Shown here piece by piece: positions 1 through 7,125 of a DNA stretch of 22,907 nucleotides. The notes below the pieces were generated by a model. It searched no databases, had not been told where the DNA came from, and saw only the letters and a program-made list of their open reading frames with translations. Source of the DNA: Syntrophorhabdus sp. PtaB.Bin184 (GTDB taxonomy: Bacteria > Desulfobacterota > Syntrophorhabdia > Syntrophorhabdales > Syntrophorhabdaceae); contig MVQQ01000210.1 in NCBI GenBank assembly GCA_002067555.1, forward strand, positions 1-22,907, in the 5' to 3' direction. A program made the translations under genes and the position numbers. The stretch's first letter is position 1. Each line of letters begins with the position of its first letter.

Positions 1-222
1 TATTGTACCATATAAACCACCTGATGTGATAACTTTATCTCCCTTCTTCAGGTTCTCCAGGAAGTCCTTGTGCTGTTTCGCCCTTTTCTGCTGCGGACGG
101 ATGAGAATGAAGTAAAAGATGGCGAACACCGCCGCGATAAAGATGAGCGACATGTACGAACTGCCCCCCTGCCCGGCCCCGCCGGCGGGATTGCTACCCA
201 TTGCATACGCTATACCTGTCAT
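1..222 (-). CDS. yajC: Preprotein translocase subunit YajC (C-terminus beyond window edge)
   Basis: YajC is a small single-span inner-membrane protein that associates with the SecDF complex and assists Sec-dependent export. The 74 visible codons show a Gly/Ser-rich N-terminus, one membrane segment at about residues 26-42 (SLIFIAAVFAIFYFIL), the family hallmark IRPQQKR just after it, and then the start of the cytoplasmic domain (LKKGDKVITSGGLYGTI). The start is fixed by a strong AAGGAGGTGA ribosome site a few bases before ATG at 222. The gene begins inside the 3' end of tgt (29 bp overlap), so the two are probably translationally coupled. The queA-tgt-yajC order, usually followed by secD-secF, is common in bacteria; secD would be expected beyond base 1. 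The 3' end is missing only because the window stops. Identification is firm. Confidence 0.95.
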   Translation of the reverse strand, partial: MTGIAYAMGSNPAGGAGQGGSSYMSLIFIAAVFAIFYFILIRPQQKRAKQHKDFLENLKKGDKVITSGGLYGTI

Positions 223-1333
223 CTGATTCACCTCCTTCGTATCGTCTCTTGAAATCGTGATAAAAAGCGTCGAACGTGCCGGTGCTGACCGCGCTCCGGA
301 TCTTCTTCATAAGCTCCATGTAGAAATGGACATTGTGTATGGTGTTCAGGTAGAAACTTGTCAGCTCGTGCGAGACCGTGAGGTGTCTCAGATAGGCCCT
401 GGAATAGGTCCTGCAGGTATAGCAGGTGCAGCCTTCCTGGATGGGCCTCTCGTCCCCGGTGAAACGGGCGTTCTTGATATTGATCCTGCCGTCCCACGTG
501 AAGAGGCTGCCGTTGCGGGCAAAACGCGTGGGGATGATGCAGTCGAACATGTCTATGCCCCTCCTCACACCCTCCATAAGGTCTTCGGGAAGGCCGATAC
601 CCATCATGTAGCGGGGTTTTCCGGCAGGCATGAGGCCGACAACCGTGTCCACCATGTCCCACATCAGGCTCTTCGGTTCGCCGACACTGAGGCCCCCGAT
701 GGCAAAACCGTCGAAGTCGAGTGAAAGAATGTCCCCGGCGGAACGCAGCCTGAGGTCGGGATAGAAACCGCCCTGGATGATCCCGAAGAGCTTTTGCGTC
801 CCCTCCCCTGACCGGGCCGCGAGGCACCGCCGCGCCCACCGCGTCGTCAACTCAACGGATTCGCTGGTATATTCGAAGGTGGAGGGATAGGAAACGCATT
901 CGTCGAGGCACATTGCTATGTCGGCGCCTATGTTCTCCTGGACGCGCACGATCTTCTCGGGTGTCAGGAAATGGCGGGAACCGTCGATGTGTGACTGAAA
1001 AAGGACGCCGTCATCCTTGATCTCCCTGAGGACCCCGAGGCTGAATATCTGGTATCCTCCGCTGTCGGTGAGGATGGCACCGTCCCACCCGGAAAAGTTG
1101 TGGAGACCTCCCATCCTTCCGATGAGCTCATCACCGGGGCGCAGGTAGAGGTGGTAGGCATTGGACAGGATCATCGTCACGCCCAGTTCTTTGAGCTGCC
1201 GATGGGTCATCGCCTTCACGACGCCCTGGGTGCCCACGGGCATGAAAACAGGCGTTTCTATCGTCCCGTGACCCGTGATGAGCCTCCCCGAACGTGCCGC
1301 CCCGTCTGTATGGTCTATCTCTATCATCGTCAT
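194..1333 (-). CDS. tgt: tRNA-guanine(34) transglycosylase
   Basis: Tgt exchanges guanine-34 of GUN-anticodon tRNAs (Asp, Asn, His, Tyr) for preQ1, the base-exchange step of queuosine synthesis. The 379-residue length is normal for bacterial Tgt. Landmarks match the Zymomonas enzyme: Asp90 in LTDSGGYQ, catalytic Asp264 in FDCIIPTRFARNG, substrate-pocket GIIQGG (184-189), and a zinc site made of Cys302, Cys304, Cys307 and His333. The ATG at 1333 overlaps the queA stop codon as ATGA, indicating translational coupling; a second Met two codons later is possible. The 3' end runs 29 bp into yajC. QueA directly upstream acts two steps later on the same tRNA base, so both functions are in one transcript. 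The C-terminal 15 or so residues are variable and are the part that overlaps yajC. Confidence 0.98.
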   Translation of the reverse strand: MTMIEIDHTDGAARSGRLITGHGTIETPVFMPVGTQGVVKAMTHRQLKELGVTMILSNAYHLYLRPGDELIGRMGGLHNFSGWDGAILTDSGGYQIFSLGVLREIKDDGVLFQSHIDGSRHFLTPEKIVRVQENIGADIAMCLDECVSYPSTFEYTSESVELTTRWARRCLAARSGEGTQKLFGIIQGGFYPDLRLRSAGDILSLDFDGFAIGGLSVGEPKSLMWDMVDTVVGLMPAGKPRYMMGIGLPEDLMEGVRRGIDMFDCIIPTRFARNGSLFTWDGRINIKNARFTGDERPIQEGCTCYTCRTYSRAYLRHLTVSHELTSFYLNTIHNVHFYMELMKKIRSAVSTGTFDAFYHDFKRRYEGGESDDRYSVCNG

Positions 1334-2349
1334 GATATGAACATCGCGTCCCCGTAGCTGTAGAACCGGTAACCCCCCTGTATCGCCTCGGCATAGGCCT
1401 TCCTCAGGGGTCCGGCACCCATGAAGGCGGCAACGAGCATGAGAGGCGTCGAACGGGGAAGGTGAAAATTGGTGATCAGCGCATCGACGCAGCGAAAACG
1501 GTAGCCCGGATAGATGAAGAGCTCCGTCTCGCCGGAGAGCGTGCCGTTGCCGTTCATGCCGAACACCGTTTCCAGCGTCCTCACCGAACTTGTACCACAG
1601 GCGACCACGCGGCGACCCTCCTGCCGTGCCGACCGGATACGATCCTTCGACATCTCGTCGATCTCATAGCGCTCACCGTGCATCCGGTGATCTTCAACGG
1701 AACCGGCATGAATGAGCGAAAACGTCCCGATGCCCACGTGGAGCGTGATCCTCACGATCTCCACCCCTTTGGCCGCAACACGCCCGAGAAGCTCCCCGGA
1801 GAAATGAAAACCGGCCGTCGGCGCCGCTATGGACCCTGTCTTTTCAGCGTACACCGTCTGGTAGCGTTCGTAATCGGCGGTGCCGTCCTCTCCGTTGCGC
1901 TTGATATAGGGCGGAAGCGGCATCCTTCCCAGGGTCCTTATAACCTCGTCGCCTTCCTCGCGGGATGCGAAGGATATCGTCCAGGAATCATCTCCGCGCG
2001 CGAGGAAGGCGCCATGCCCTCCCACGGTGACGGGGGTGGCTTCCCCCGTGCGCCGCATCCCCCGCACCAGACATTCCCAGGTACCGCCTTCCACAGGCCT
2101 CACGAGGAGCACATCGAGCATCCCGCCCGTTCTCTTCTGTGCCTTGAGCCGTGCCGGGAACACCTTGCTGTCGTTGATGACAAGAACATCGCCTTGCCGC
2201 AGATAATCGGCAATATCCGAGAAGCGCCTGTGCTCCATCGCCCCTTTCTCCCTGTCACAGACAAGCAGGCGCGACGCCTCCCTCTCGGCGGACGGGTGCT
2301 GGGCGATCATATCTCTCGGCAGATCATAATCAAATTCCTCGACTCTCAT
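1330..2349 (-). CDS. queA: S-adenosylmethionine:tRNA ribosyltransferase-isomerase
   Basis: QueA transfers and isomerises the ribose of S-adenosylmethionine onto preQ1-34 of tRNA, giving epoxyqueuosine. The 339-residue product begins MRVEEFDYDLPRDMIAQHP, the canonical QueA N-terminus, and ends FYSYGDAMFIS. Other family stretches are GDVLVINDSKVFPARL, the IAAPTAGFHFS substrate region and ITNFHLPRSTPLMLV. The frame stays open 47 codons further upstream to 2490, but that extension has no family similarity, so ATG at 2349 is chosen although its ribosome site is weak. It is the first gene of a queA-tgt-yajC operon; its stop overlaps the tgt start by 4 bp. A sigma70-like promoter lies at 2470-2498, leaving a leader of about 115 bases. 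No preQ1 riboswitch fold was recognised in that leader by eye. Confidence 0.97.
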   Translation of the reverse strand: MRVEEFDYDLPRDMIAQHPSAEREASRLLVCDREKGAMEHRRFSDIADYLRQGDVLVINDSKVFPARLKAQKRTGGMLDVLLVRPVEGGTWECLVRGMRRTGEATPVTVGGHGAFLARGDDSWTISFASREEGDEVIRTLGRMPLPPYIKRNGEDGTADYERYQTVYAEKTGSIAAPTAGFHFSGELLGRVAAKGVEIVRITLHVGIGTFSLIHAGSVEDHRMHGERYEIDEMSKDRIRSARQEGRRVVACGTSSVRTLETVFGMNGNGTLSGETELFIYPGYRFRCVDALITNFHLPRSTPLMLVAAFMGAGPLRKAYAEAIQGGYRFYSYGDAMFIS

Positions 2350-2469
2350 AATACCGTACGCACCGTCAGTTGTGACATGGGTCGTGTCAGGCCATTTCGT
2401 TGCCGCCACCCGGGCTGTCAAAGCAAAAAACCCCCTTGAAGCCGCCCGGCCCTCTCCAAATAGGTTAAT

Positions 2470-2498
2470 CTTATAACAGATTATACCCATATTCGCAA
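2470..2498 (-). promoter_or_regulatory. Predicted sigma70-type promoter for queA-tgt-yajC
   Basis: Reading the minus strand, TTGCGA (2493-2498) is followed after exactly 17 bases by TATAAG (2470-2475). A perfect TATAAT (2480-2485) also lies inside the spacer, so two overlapping start sites are possible. It sits about 120 bases before the queA ATG in the only intergenic gap upstream of the operon. Consensus matching only. Confidence 0.5.
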
Positions 2499-2556
2499 AT
2501 CAATTAATGGGTTACACGTGTTCTTTCCGCACCGGCCAGACCCGGAGAGATTCTGC

Positions 2557-2586
2557 TTGTATAAAAGCGCCCTTATATTTTAAAAT
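2557..2586 (+). promoter_or_regulatory. Possible promoter for the cytidylate-kinase-like gene
   Basis: TTGTAT (2557-2562), an 18-base spacer and TAAAAT (2581-2586) lie directly before the gene at 2601. The expected transcript start (about 2593) would leave fewer than ten leader bases, which fits the poor ribosome site there. TATATT at 2574-2579 is an alternative -10. Weak evidence in an AT-rich stretch. Confidence 0.3.
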
Positions 2587-2600
2587 TCTTGCGGATAACG

Positions 2601-3434
2601 ATGGGTATCATAACGATATCAAGAACCCACGGCTCGGGTGGGACGACCTTCGCACGGGAACTGGCAAAGGAACTCGGCTATTCATACATTGACAGGGCCC
2701 TCATAAACGACGAATGCCTCGACAGCGACAGGCACACGTGTTCCTTCGGCATCGACGAAGTGACTGCGCCGGGACTTCACGTGACGACGCAGGACCTCAT
2801 GGCGGACGCCAATTTCTACAAGGTCTCCTTCATAGCCAACATCCTGGATCACGCCCTTCGGGACAACGCGGTGATGGCGGGCATGGGTGCCGGGATCGTC
2901 CTTACCGGTATTGGGAACGCCATCAACATTCGCGTTGTTCGTCTCATGGAGGAACGTGTCAGGGCCATTGCCCGGGTGAAGAGCATTCCCTATGACGACG
3001 CCTTCGACCTTGTCGAGAGGATGGACGAGGGCAAACGCGACTTCATAGCCCGTTATTTCGACACCGACCCCGGGGATCCATCCTATTACCATGCAGTGGT
3101 CAATTCAAGCTATGTCTCGCTGGAAGAAGCCGTCGGGATACTGGCGGCATACGCGCGGAGGCATTTCACCCCCGCCTCAGCGAATAAAGCCGAAGGCGTC
3201 CTCGGTGACCGTCTTCTGGAGAAGCGCGCCGAGATCCTCCTCTTTCACCTGGGCATGGGACACTCTTTCGGCAAGGTGACATTTCAGGCGGGAGCGGAAG
3301 GAACACTTTCCGTGACAGGGGTGGTCAGGAACGAAGCCGAGAAGGACCGTCTCCTGCAAGCGCTGGCGAGGGACACGCGGATCAGGGGGATCAGGGATTC
3401 CCTGGAAACAGGCGTTTTCGAACCCGTCGGTTGA
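2601..3434 (+). CDS. Cytidylate kinase-like protein with a BON-like C-terminal region
   Basis: The N-terminal 180 residues match the cytidylate-kinase-like family (Pfam AAK_26 type). MGIITISRTHGSGGTTFA carries a P-loop (GSGGTT), followed by an AGMGAGIVL strand and the RVVRLMEERVRAIARVKSI lid-like helix with conserved arginines. The substrate of these stand-alone homologues is unproven; they are distinct from the essential Cmk. ATG at 2601 is chosen because MGIITISR is the usual beginning; an in-frame TTG four codons earlier is an alternative. The last 80 residues are separate: FGKVTFQAGAEGTLSVTGVV then EAEKDRLLQAL and IRGIRDSLETG resemble a BON domain (strand, VTGxV, helix, glycine/valine turn). 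That domain call is an inference from pattern. The gene stands alone, divergent from queA and convergent with the flavin reductase, 25 bp away. Confidence 0.8.
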   Translation: MGIITISRTHGSGGTTFARELAKELGYSYIDRALINDECLDSDRHTCSFGIDEVTAPGLHVTTQDLMADANFYKVSFIANILDHALRDNAVMAGMGAGIVLTGIGNAINIRVVRLMEERVRAIARVKSIPYDDAFDLVERMDEGKRDFIARYFDTDPGDPSYYHAVVNSSYVSLEEAVGILAAYARRHFTPASANKAEGVLGDRLLEKRAEILLFHLGMGHSFGKVTFQAGAEGTLSVTGVVRNEAEKDRLLQALARDTRIRGIRDSLETGVFEPVG

Positions 3435-3459
3435 CCCCAACGGTCGGGCCCCATTCCTT

Positions 3460-4035
3460 CTACCTCACGCGCAATTTCCTGCCCATGACAAAGACATTCC
3501 CCAGTTTTTCGCCGAATCCGTAGTAGTTGCGTATCTCGGGCACCATCACCGTGGGTCTTATCCTGCCCACGTCGGGAAGTCCCGTGTCGTCCAGCATATC
3601 CTCATCCATCTTGACATCCACTATCTCGCCTATGAACTGCGTGTGGAGTCCCAATTCGATGACCTCGCGAAGGGCACACTCCATGAAAAAGGGAAACTCC
3701 TTGATGTAGGGGGCATCCACGGTTTCACTTCTCTCCGCCGTGAGACCCGTGGCGGCAAACTTGTCCACATCCCTGCCGGAGACTATCCCGAAGTAATCGG
3801 CCTCGGTAAGGTACCTTTCCGGGGTCACGTGGACGGTGAAAGCCCTGCGGTCGAGTATGCTCTGGTAAGTGTAGGTCGCCTTTCTCAAGGCTATGTCGAC
3901 GCAGGGGGGATTGGAACAGCAGGTGCCTCCCCAAGCCACTGTCATGACATTGGGACGACCTTCTTTATCATAGGTGCCGACGACAAGGACCGGGGCCGGC
4001 AAGAGGACGGTCCGCGCACCGAGGGATCTTTTCAT
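3460..4035 (-). CDS. Flavin reductase family (FMN-binding split-barrel) protein
   Basis: The 191-residue product belongs to the flavin reductase-like split-barrel family (COG1853 type), whose members bind FMN and reduce flavin or other substrates with NAD(P)H; some act as partners for rubredoxins or monooxygenases. Visible family features are the entry strand PAPVLVVGTYDKEGRPNVMT, the AWGGTCCSNPPCVDIALRK flavin-contact region, TFTVHVTP-like AFTVHVTPER, and a late HTQFIGEIVDVKMDED strand. The substrate cannot be deduced. The frame is open for 39 more codons upstream, but ATG at 4035 has a good AAGGAGG ribosome site eight bases before it and starts the homologous part. It is a single-gene unit divergent from the membrane-protein operon; promoters for the two directions interleave at 4096-4138. 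Two adjacent Cys (TCCSN) are notable but unassigned. Confidence 0.85.
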   Translation of the reverse strand: MKRSLGARTVLLPAPVLVVGTYDKEGRPNVMTVAWGGTCCSNPPCVDIALRKATYTYQSILDRRAFTVHVTPERYLTEADYFGIVSGRDVDKFAATGLTAERSETVDAPYIKEFPFFMECALREVIELGLHTQFIGEIVDVKMDEDMLDDTGLPDVGRIRPTVMVPEIRNYYGFGEKLGNVFVMGRKLRVR

Positions 4036-4095
4036 TTGTGAACCTCCTTGATGGCCGGTGACCCGCACGAGGCAGGTCTGTGAACGACGGGTTCT

Positions 4096-4123
4096 AGTAT
4101 ACCCCATCATTGACAGCCTTGAA
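4096..4123 (-). promoter_or_regulatory. Predicted promoter for the flavin reductase gene
   Basis: On the minus strand TTCAAG (4118-4123), a 16-base spacer and TATACT (4096-4101) precede the gene by about 60 bases. The -10 is good and the -35 poor. It lies within the same 43 bp as the forward promoter at 4110-4138, so the two polymerase sites overlap. Confidence 0.45.
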
Positions 4124-4138
4124 ATACTTTTATACAAT
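4110..4138 (+). promoter_or_regulatory. Strong sigma70-type promoter of the 4166-7803 operon
   Basis: A perfect TTGACA (4110-4115) is followed after exactly 17 bases by TACAAT (4133-4138, five of six matches). The expected start is near 4145, giving a leader of about 20 bases that contains the AAGGAAGG ribosome site of the first gene. It is among the best consensus promoters in the window. Confidence 0.8.
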
Positions 4139-4165
4139 GAATGGCATCCCAAAAAGGAAGGTGTT

Positions 4166-4516
4166 ATGCCCTACAGAAGAACGTCCCAGTGGATCGTGGT
4201 CGTCGTTTCCACATTGATCACTCTCTTCTGCCTCTACGTCCTTCTCGCCAGCGCCAGAAACGGTGACGTGAAGAGTGTGTGGATATTCGCCGCCTTTGCC
4301 TTGCTCTTCGCCACACCGCTCTTCGTCACGGTCTTTCATTTCTTCGCCGACAGGAGCCCGACCCTCGCCAGAATACACAAGGAGCACATATCCCTCGGTC
4401 AAAACCACAAGACAACCTTCATACCCCACTGGTTCGTCATGACGGGGGTGCTCCTCATCGGGATCATCATCCTCTACACGGTAATCAAGTGGCTCTTCAT
4501 CTATTTCGAACGATGA
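4166..4516 (+). CDS. Small three-span membrane protein, function unknown
   Basis: I do not recognise a named family. The 116-residue product has three predicted membrane segments: about residues 9-30 (IVVVVSTLITLFCLYVLL), 37-60 (VWIFAAFALLFATPLFVTVF) and 88-113 (VMTGVLLIGIIILYTVIKW), with a basic N-terminus (MPYRRTSQ) suggesting a cytoplasmic start. The loop between segments 2 and 3 is polar and His/Lys-rich (RIHKEHISLGQNHK). ATG at 4166 is preferred over an upstream in-frame ATG at 4058 because it has an AAGGAAGG site and lies just after the promoter. It is the first gene of a five-gene operon; its TGA overlaps the next ATG as ATGA. The coupling suggests co-regulation, but nothing in the sequence reveals its role. 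Confidence 0.75.
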   Translation: MPYRRTSQWIVVVVSTLITLFCLYVLLASARNGDVKSVWIFAAFALLFATPLFVTVFHFFADRSPTLARIHKEHISLGQNHKTTFIPHWFVMTGVLLIGIIILYTVIKWLFIYFER

Positions 4517-5421
4517 CGAACGTCCCCCTTGCCAGGATAGACCTCAAGGACAGGCGGTTCTCCCTGTCCTATCCGCCAGGTGACGAGGACCTCAGGTGGT
4601 CGATCGCCACTGTCGGGATCGTTCAGCCCGTCATCCTCCTTGACCGGACACCCTGCATCCCCGTTGCGGGATGGCGCCGGCTCCGCTGTGCCAGGGAGCT
4701 TCACTTAAGAGAGGTTCCCGCCATCATCGTCGATCTCGATGAGAAAACCGCCCTTCTAAGGGCCATTCATGACAACCTGGCGCGCGGCTTCAATATCATT
4801 GAAAAGGCTGCCGTCGTCGAGGCGATGGACCGTTTCGGGTTCTCCCGGGAGGAGATCTTCGAACTCATGGCACACCTGGGCCTCAGTCCCCACGAGAAGG
4901 TGCTCTCCATCTTCCTGAGAGTCGCATCCCTCGATGCCCGATTGAAGGACTTCGTCTTCCGAAAGAACCTTTCCCTCAGGAACGTTGAATCCCTCCTGAG
5001 ATTTGAAGAGAAGGAGCGGCGCAGGATACTTGCGGCACTCACGGGTCTGCGCGTGACGGAAAGCACCCTCCGTGAGGTCCTCGAGATGCTTGAGCTTATA
5101 AGGATCCGCAAGGGAACGCTCACCGGCAGGGACATCCCCGTCATGGAAAACCCCGATATGCTGAGAGCATACCTCAAGAGGAAGACCCACCCCATCCTGT
5201 CGTCCCTCGCGAAGAAATTGAAGGAGATCAGGAATGCCATGGCCCTTCCACCCGGCCTGGACATTAGGGTAGACCCTTTCTTCGAAAAGGAGTATATTGA
5301 TATCATAGTGAAAACAGGCAGCGAAGACGACGTTGAGGCCGCCCTCGGCAAGATCTCGGAATTGGTCGCGGCGGGTCACATCAGGAGAATTTTTGAGCTT
5401 ACAAAAGGTAGAATTCGTTGA
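4513..5421 (+). CDS. ParB-like protein (ParB N-terminal domain), no ParA partner
   Basis: The 302-residue protein has the ParB/Spo0J N-terminal fold: VGIVQPVILLDRTPCIPVAGWRRLRCARELHLREVPA-type sequence with the GxRR box (residues about 56-62), then DNLARGFNIIEKAAVVEAM, equivalent to the ENxxRxxLxxxEkA box of ParB CTP-binding clamps. Residues about 110-200 follow the ParB middle domain order (SREEIFELMAHLGLS and ARLKDFVFRKNLSLRNVESL), but the helix-turn-helix looks degenerate. The C-terminal 90 residues (IRVDPFFEKEYIDIIVKTGS) match nothing I know. There is no parA nearby and no parS was found by eye. Its ATG overlaps the preceding stop by 4 bp and its 3' end overlaps the radical SAM gene by about 29 bp. 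A chromosome-partition role is therefore doubtful; a dedicated DNA- or nucleotide-sensing partner of the radical SAM enzyme is an inference. Confidence 0.8.
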   Translation: MTNVPLARIDLKDRRFSLSYPPGDEDLRWSIATVGIVQPVILLDRTPCIPVAGWRRLRCARELHLREVPAIIVDLDEKTALLRAIHDNLARGFNIIEKAAVVEAMDRFGFSREEIFELMAHLGLSPHEKVLSIFLRVASLDARLKDFVFRKNLSLRNVESLLRFEEKERRRILAALTGLRVTESTLREVLEMLELIRIRKGTLTGRDIPVMENPDMLRAYLKRKTHPILSSLAKKLKEIRNAMALPPGLDIRVDPFFEKEYIDIIVKTGSEDDVEAALGKISELVAAGHIRRIFELTKGRIR

Positions 5422-6340
5422 GACGCCCGGGAGCGTCGTCAGAAAGTGTCCGGGCACAAAACACCATATCTGTTGCGGGTATCAAACCATCGATCTCGTG
5501 GAGGGTTGTGTCCTTTCGTGTTCCTACTGCATACTGAAGGCCTACCTCAGGGACGATACCATACGGGTCTCCTGCAAGCCTGAAGGTATAATCGCCGAAC
5601 TCGATAAAATGATAGATGAAAGGACCGATCACATCCTCCGTTTCGGCACGGGAGAGCTCTCCGACAGCCTGGCCATCGACCGGCGCTACAACCTGAACCG
5701 GTTTCTCGTGGATTATTTCGGGCACAAGCAGAAGGCCATCCTGGAACTGAAGTCGAAATGGGCCGATTTCAGGCATCTTCTCCCCCATCTCAACCCCTAT
5801 ACCGTCATCTCATTCTCTGTTTCCCCCCAGAGGTTCATCGATGCCGAGGAGACACGGACAAGCCCCATCCATAAACGCCTCAAGGCGGCCCGGCTGGCCC
5901 AGGATAGTGGCTGCTTCGTGGGTCTTCACTTCGACCCCATCGTTATCTATGACGGCTTCGAACGGGACTACCGGTATCTCATTGCGGACATCGGACGGAT
6001 GCTCGACCCCGCACGCATACTCTGGATCAGTCTCGGCACCTTGCGTTTCCCTCCGGCCCTGTACGACCTCCTTTTGCAAAGGAGAAGACGGTATCTGCTT
6101 TCGGGAGAATTTATCCGGGGAGAGGACGGAAAATACCGCTACATCAAGACGGAGCGCATCAGGATATACAGGATGCTCTACCGGCTTCTGAAAGACATAG
6201 ACCCAAACCTTTTCATCTACCTCTGCATGGAGAGGGCCGACGTATGGCAAGAAGCCCTCGGCATTGACATGAAAGACAGCGAGGGCCTTGTCGGGCTTTT
6301 CGATGAACGCGTTAAGAATCTGTACGGAGGGACATTATGA
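5393..6340 (+). CDS. SPL-family (spore photoproduct lyase-like) radical SAM protein
   Basis: The protein is a radical SAM enzyme: HHICCGYQTIDLVEGC leads into Cys39-x3-Cys43-x2-Cys46, the [4Fe-4S] ligands. The approach sequence, FSVSPQRFIDAEETRTSP and GLHFDPIVIYDGFERDYR are characteristic of spore photoproduct lyase and its many non-spore relatives. True SplB repairs a thymine dimer in spore DNA; no sporulation genes are visible here, so the substrate is unknown and only the family is claimed. No ATG lies at the homologous start. TTG at 5393 is preferred because AGGAGA (5383-5388) sits just before it; an ATG at 5333 gives 20 extra residues that look like out-of-frame ParB coding. The start lies inside the ParB-like gene and the end overlaps the SDR gene (ATGA), so the trio is translationally coupled. 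The usual product length is similar (315 residues). Confidence 0.85.
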   Translation: MSLQKVEFVETPGSVVRKCPGTKHHICCGYQTIDLVEGCVLSCSYCILKAYLRDDTIRVSCKPEGIIAELDKMIDERTDHILRFGTGELSDSLAIDRRYNLNRFLVDYFGHKQKAILELKSKWADFRHLLPHLNPYTVISFSVSPQRFIDAEETRTSPIHKRLKAARLAQDSGCFVGLHFDPIVIYDGFERDYRYLIADIGRMLDPARILWISLGTLRFPPALYDLLLQRRRRYLLSGEFIRGEDGKYRYIKTERIRIYRMLYRLLKDIDPNLFIYLCMERADVWQEALGIDMKDSEGLVGLFDERVKNLYGGTL

Positions 6341-7125
6341 GATTTGAAAGCAAGGTCGTTTTCATCACCGGGGGAACAAAAGGGCTCGGAAAAGCAATGG
6401 CGCAGGCCTTCCTGGCGGAGGGGGCGTCGGTGGCGGTGAACAGCCGCAGCAAGGAGGCCGTGGACAGCTTCGCCGAGGAACTGAAAGGTCAGCAGGTGCT
6501 TGCCTTCGACGTGGATATCGCCGACCAGGCTGCCGTGGAAGGGATGGCATCGAAGGTCTATGAAACGCTGGGAAGGGTGGACATACTCATCAACAACGCC
6601 GGCATAGTCAATCCCCTTGTACCTTCGGAGAAGATAAAGAAGGACGACTTCGACAGAGTCATTGACGTCAACCTCAAGGGGACATTCTATGCGACGCAGG
6701 CCTTCGGAAAGAGGATGGTACAGCAGGGCTCGGGGCGGATCCTCAGCATAGCCTCGCAGGTCGCCCTCTTCGGAGAAAAGGGTTTCCTTCCCTATGCCAT
6801 AGCAAAATCGGGGCTCATGCTGATGACCCGGGAACTGGCGTTCGAGTGGTCGCGGCACGGCGTCACCCTCTGTGCCGTCGCCCCGGGTTTCATCAAGGGC
6901 GGCATGAACGAAGGGCTTATCAGGAAAGAGGTATTCGTCAATTATCTTTCGGGCAGAACACCAATGGGAAGGATGGGCACCGTGGAAGAACTGGTCTCAA
7001 CGATACTGTTCCTCGCATCCGATAACGCCCGGTACATCAACGGCGAGACCATCGTGATGGATGGCGGCATGACGGGCTATACCGCCGAAGGCCTGCTTGA
7101 TTTCATGTCCAAAGGCAAGCAATAG
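6337..7125 (+). CDS. Short-chain dehydrogenase/reductase (SDR), classical type
   Basis: This is a 262-residue NAD(P)-dependent oxidoreductase of the classical SDR group. The cofactor motif TGGTKGLG is at 11-18, NNAG at 86-89, structural Asn112 in VNLKG, and the catalytic set is Ser140, Tyr153 and Lys157 (YAIAK). The C-terminus has the usual INGETIVMDGG signature. Asn35-Ser-Arg (VNSRS) after strand 2 suggests NADP preference, although this is a guess. Sequence is closest in style to FabG/glucose-dehydrogenase-like members; the substrate cannot be told. The ATG overlaps the radical SAM stop and has GGAGG six bases upstream. The next gene starts immediately after its TAG, so it is the fourth gene of the operon. 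Confidence 0.93.
   Translation: MRFESKVVFITGGTKGLGKAMAQAFLAEGASVAVNSRSKEAVDSFAEELKGQQVLAFDVDIADQAAVEGMASKVYETLGRVDILINNAGIVNPLVPSEKIKKDDFDRVIDVNLKGTFYATQAFGKRMVQQGSGRILSIASQVALFGEKGFLPYAIAKSGLMLMTRELAFEWSRHGVTLCAVAPGFIKGGMNEGLIRKEVFVNYLSGRTPMGRMGTVEELVSTILFLASDNARYINGETIVMDGGMTGYTAEGLLDFMSKGKQ

Noticed and set aside
1462..2439. A 325-codon open frame antisense to queA
   Set aside because: It overlaps a clear queA gene, has no recognisable domain and arises from codon bias on the opposite strand.
2350..2469. preQ1 riboswitch in the queA leader
   Set aside because: No compact pseudoknot pattern of the known preQ1 classes was seen, and those usually control queuosine precursor synthesis or transport genes.
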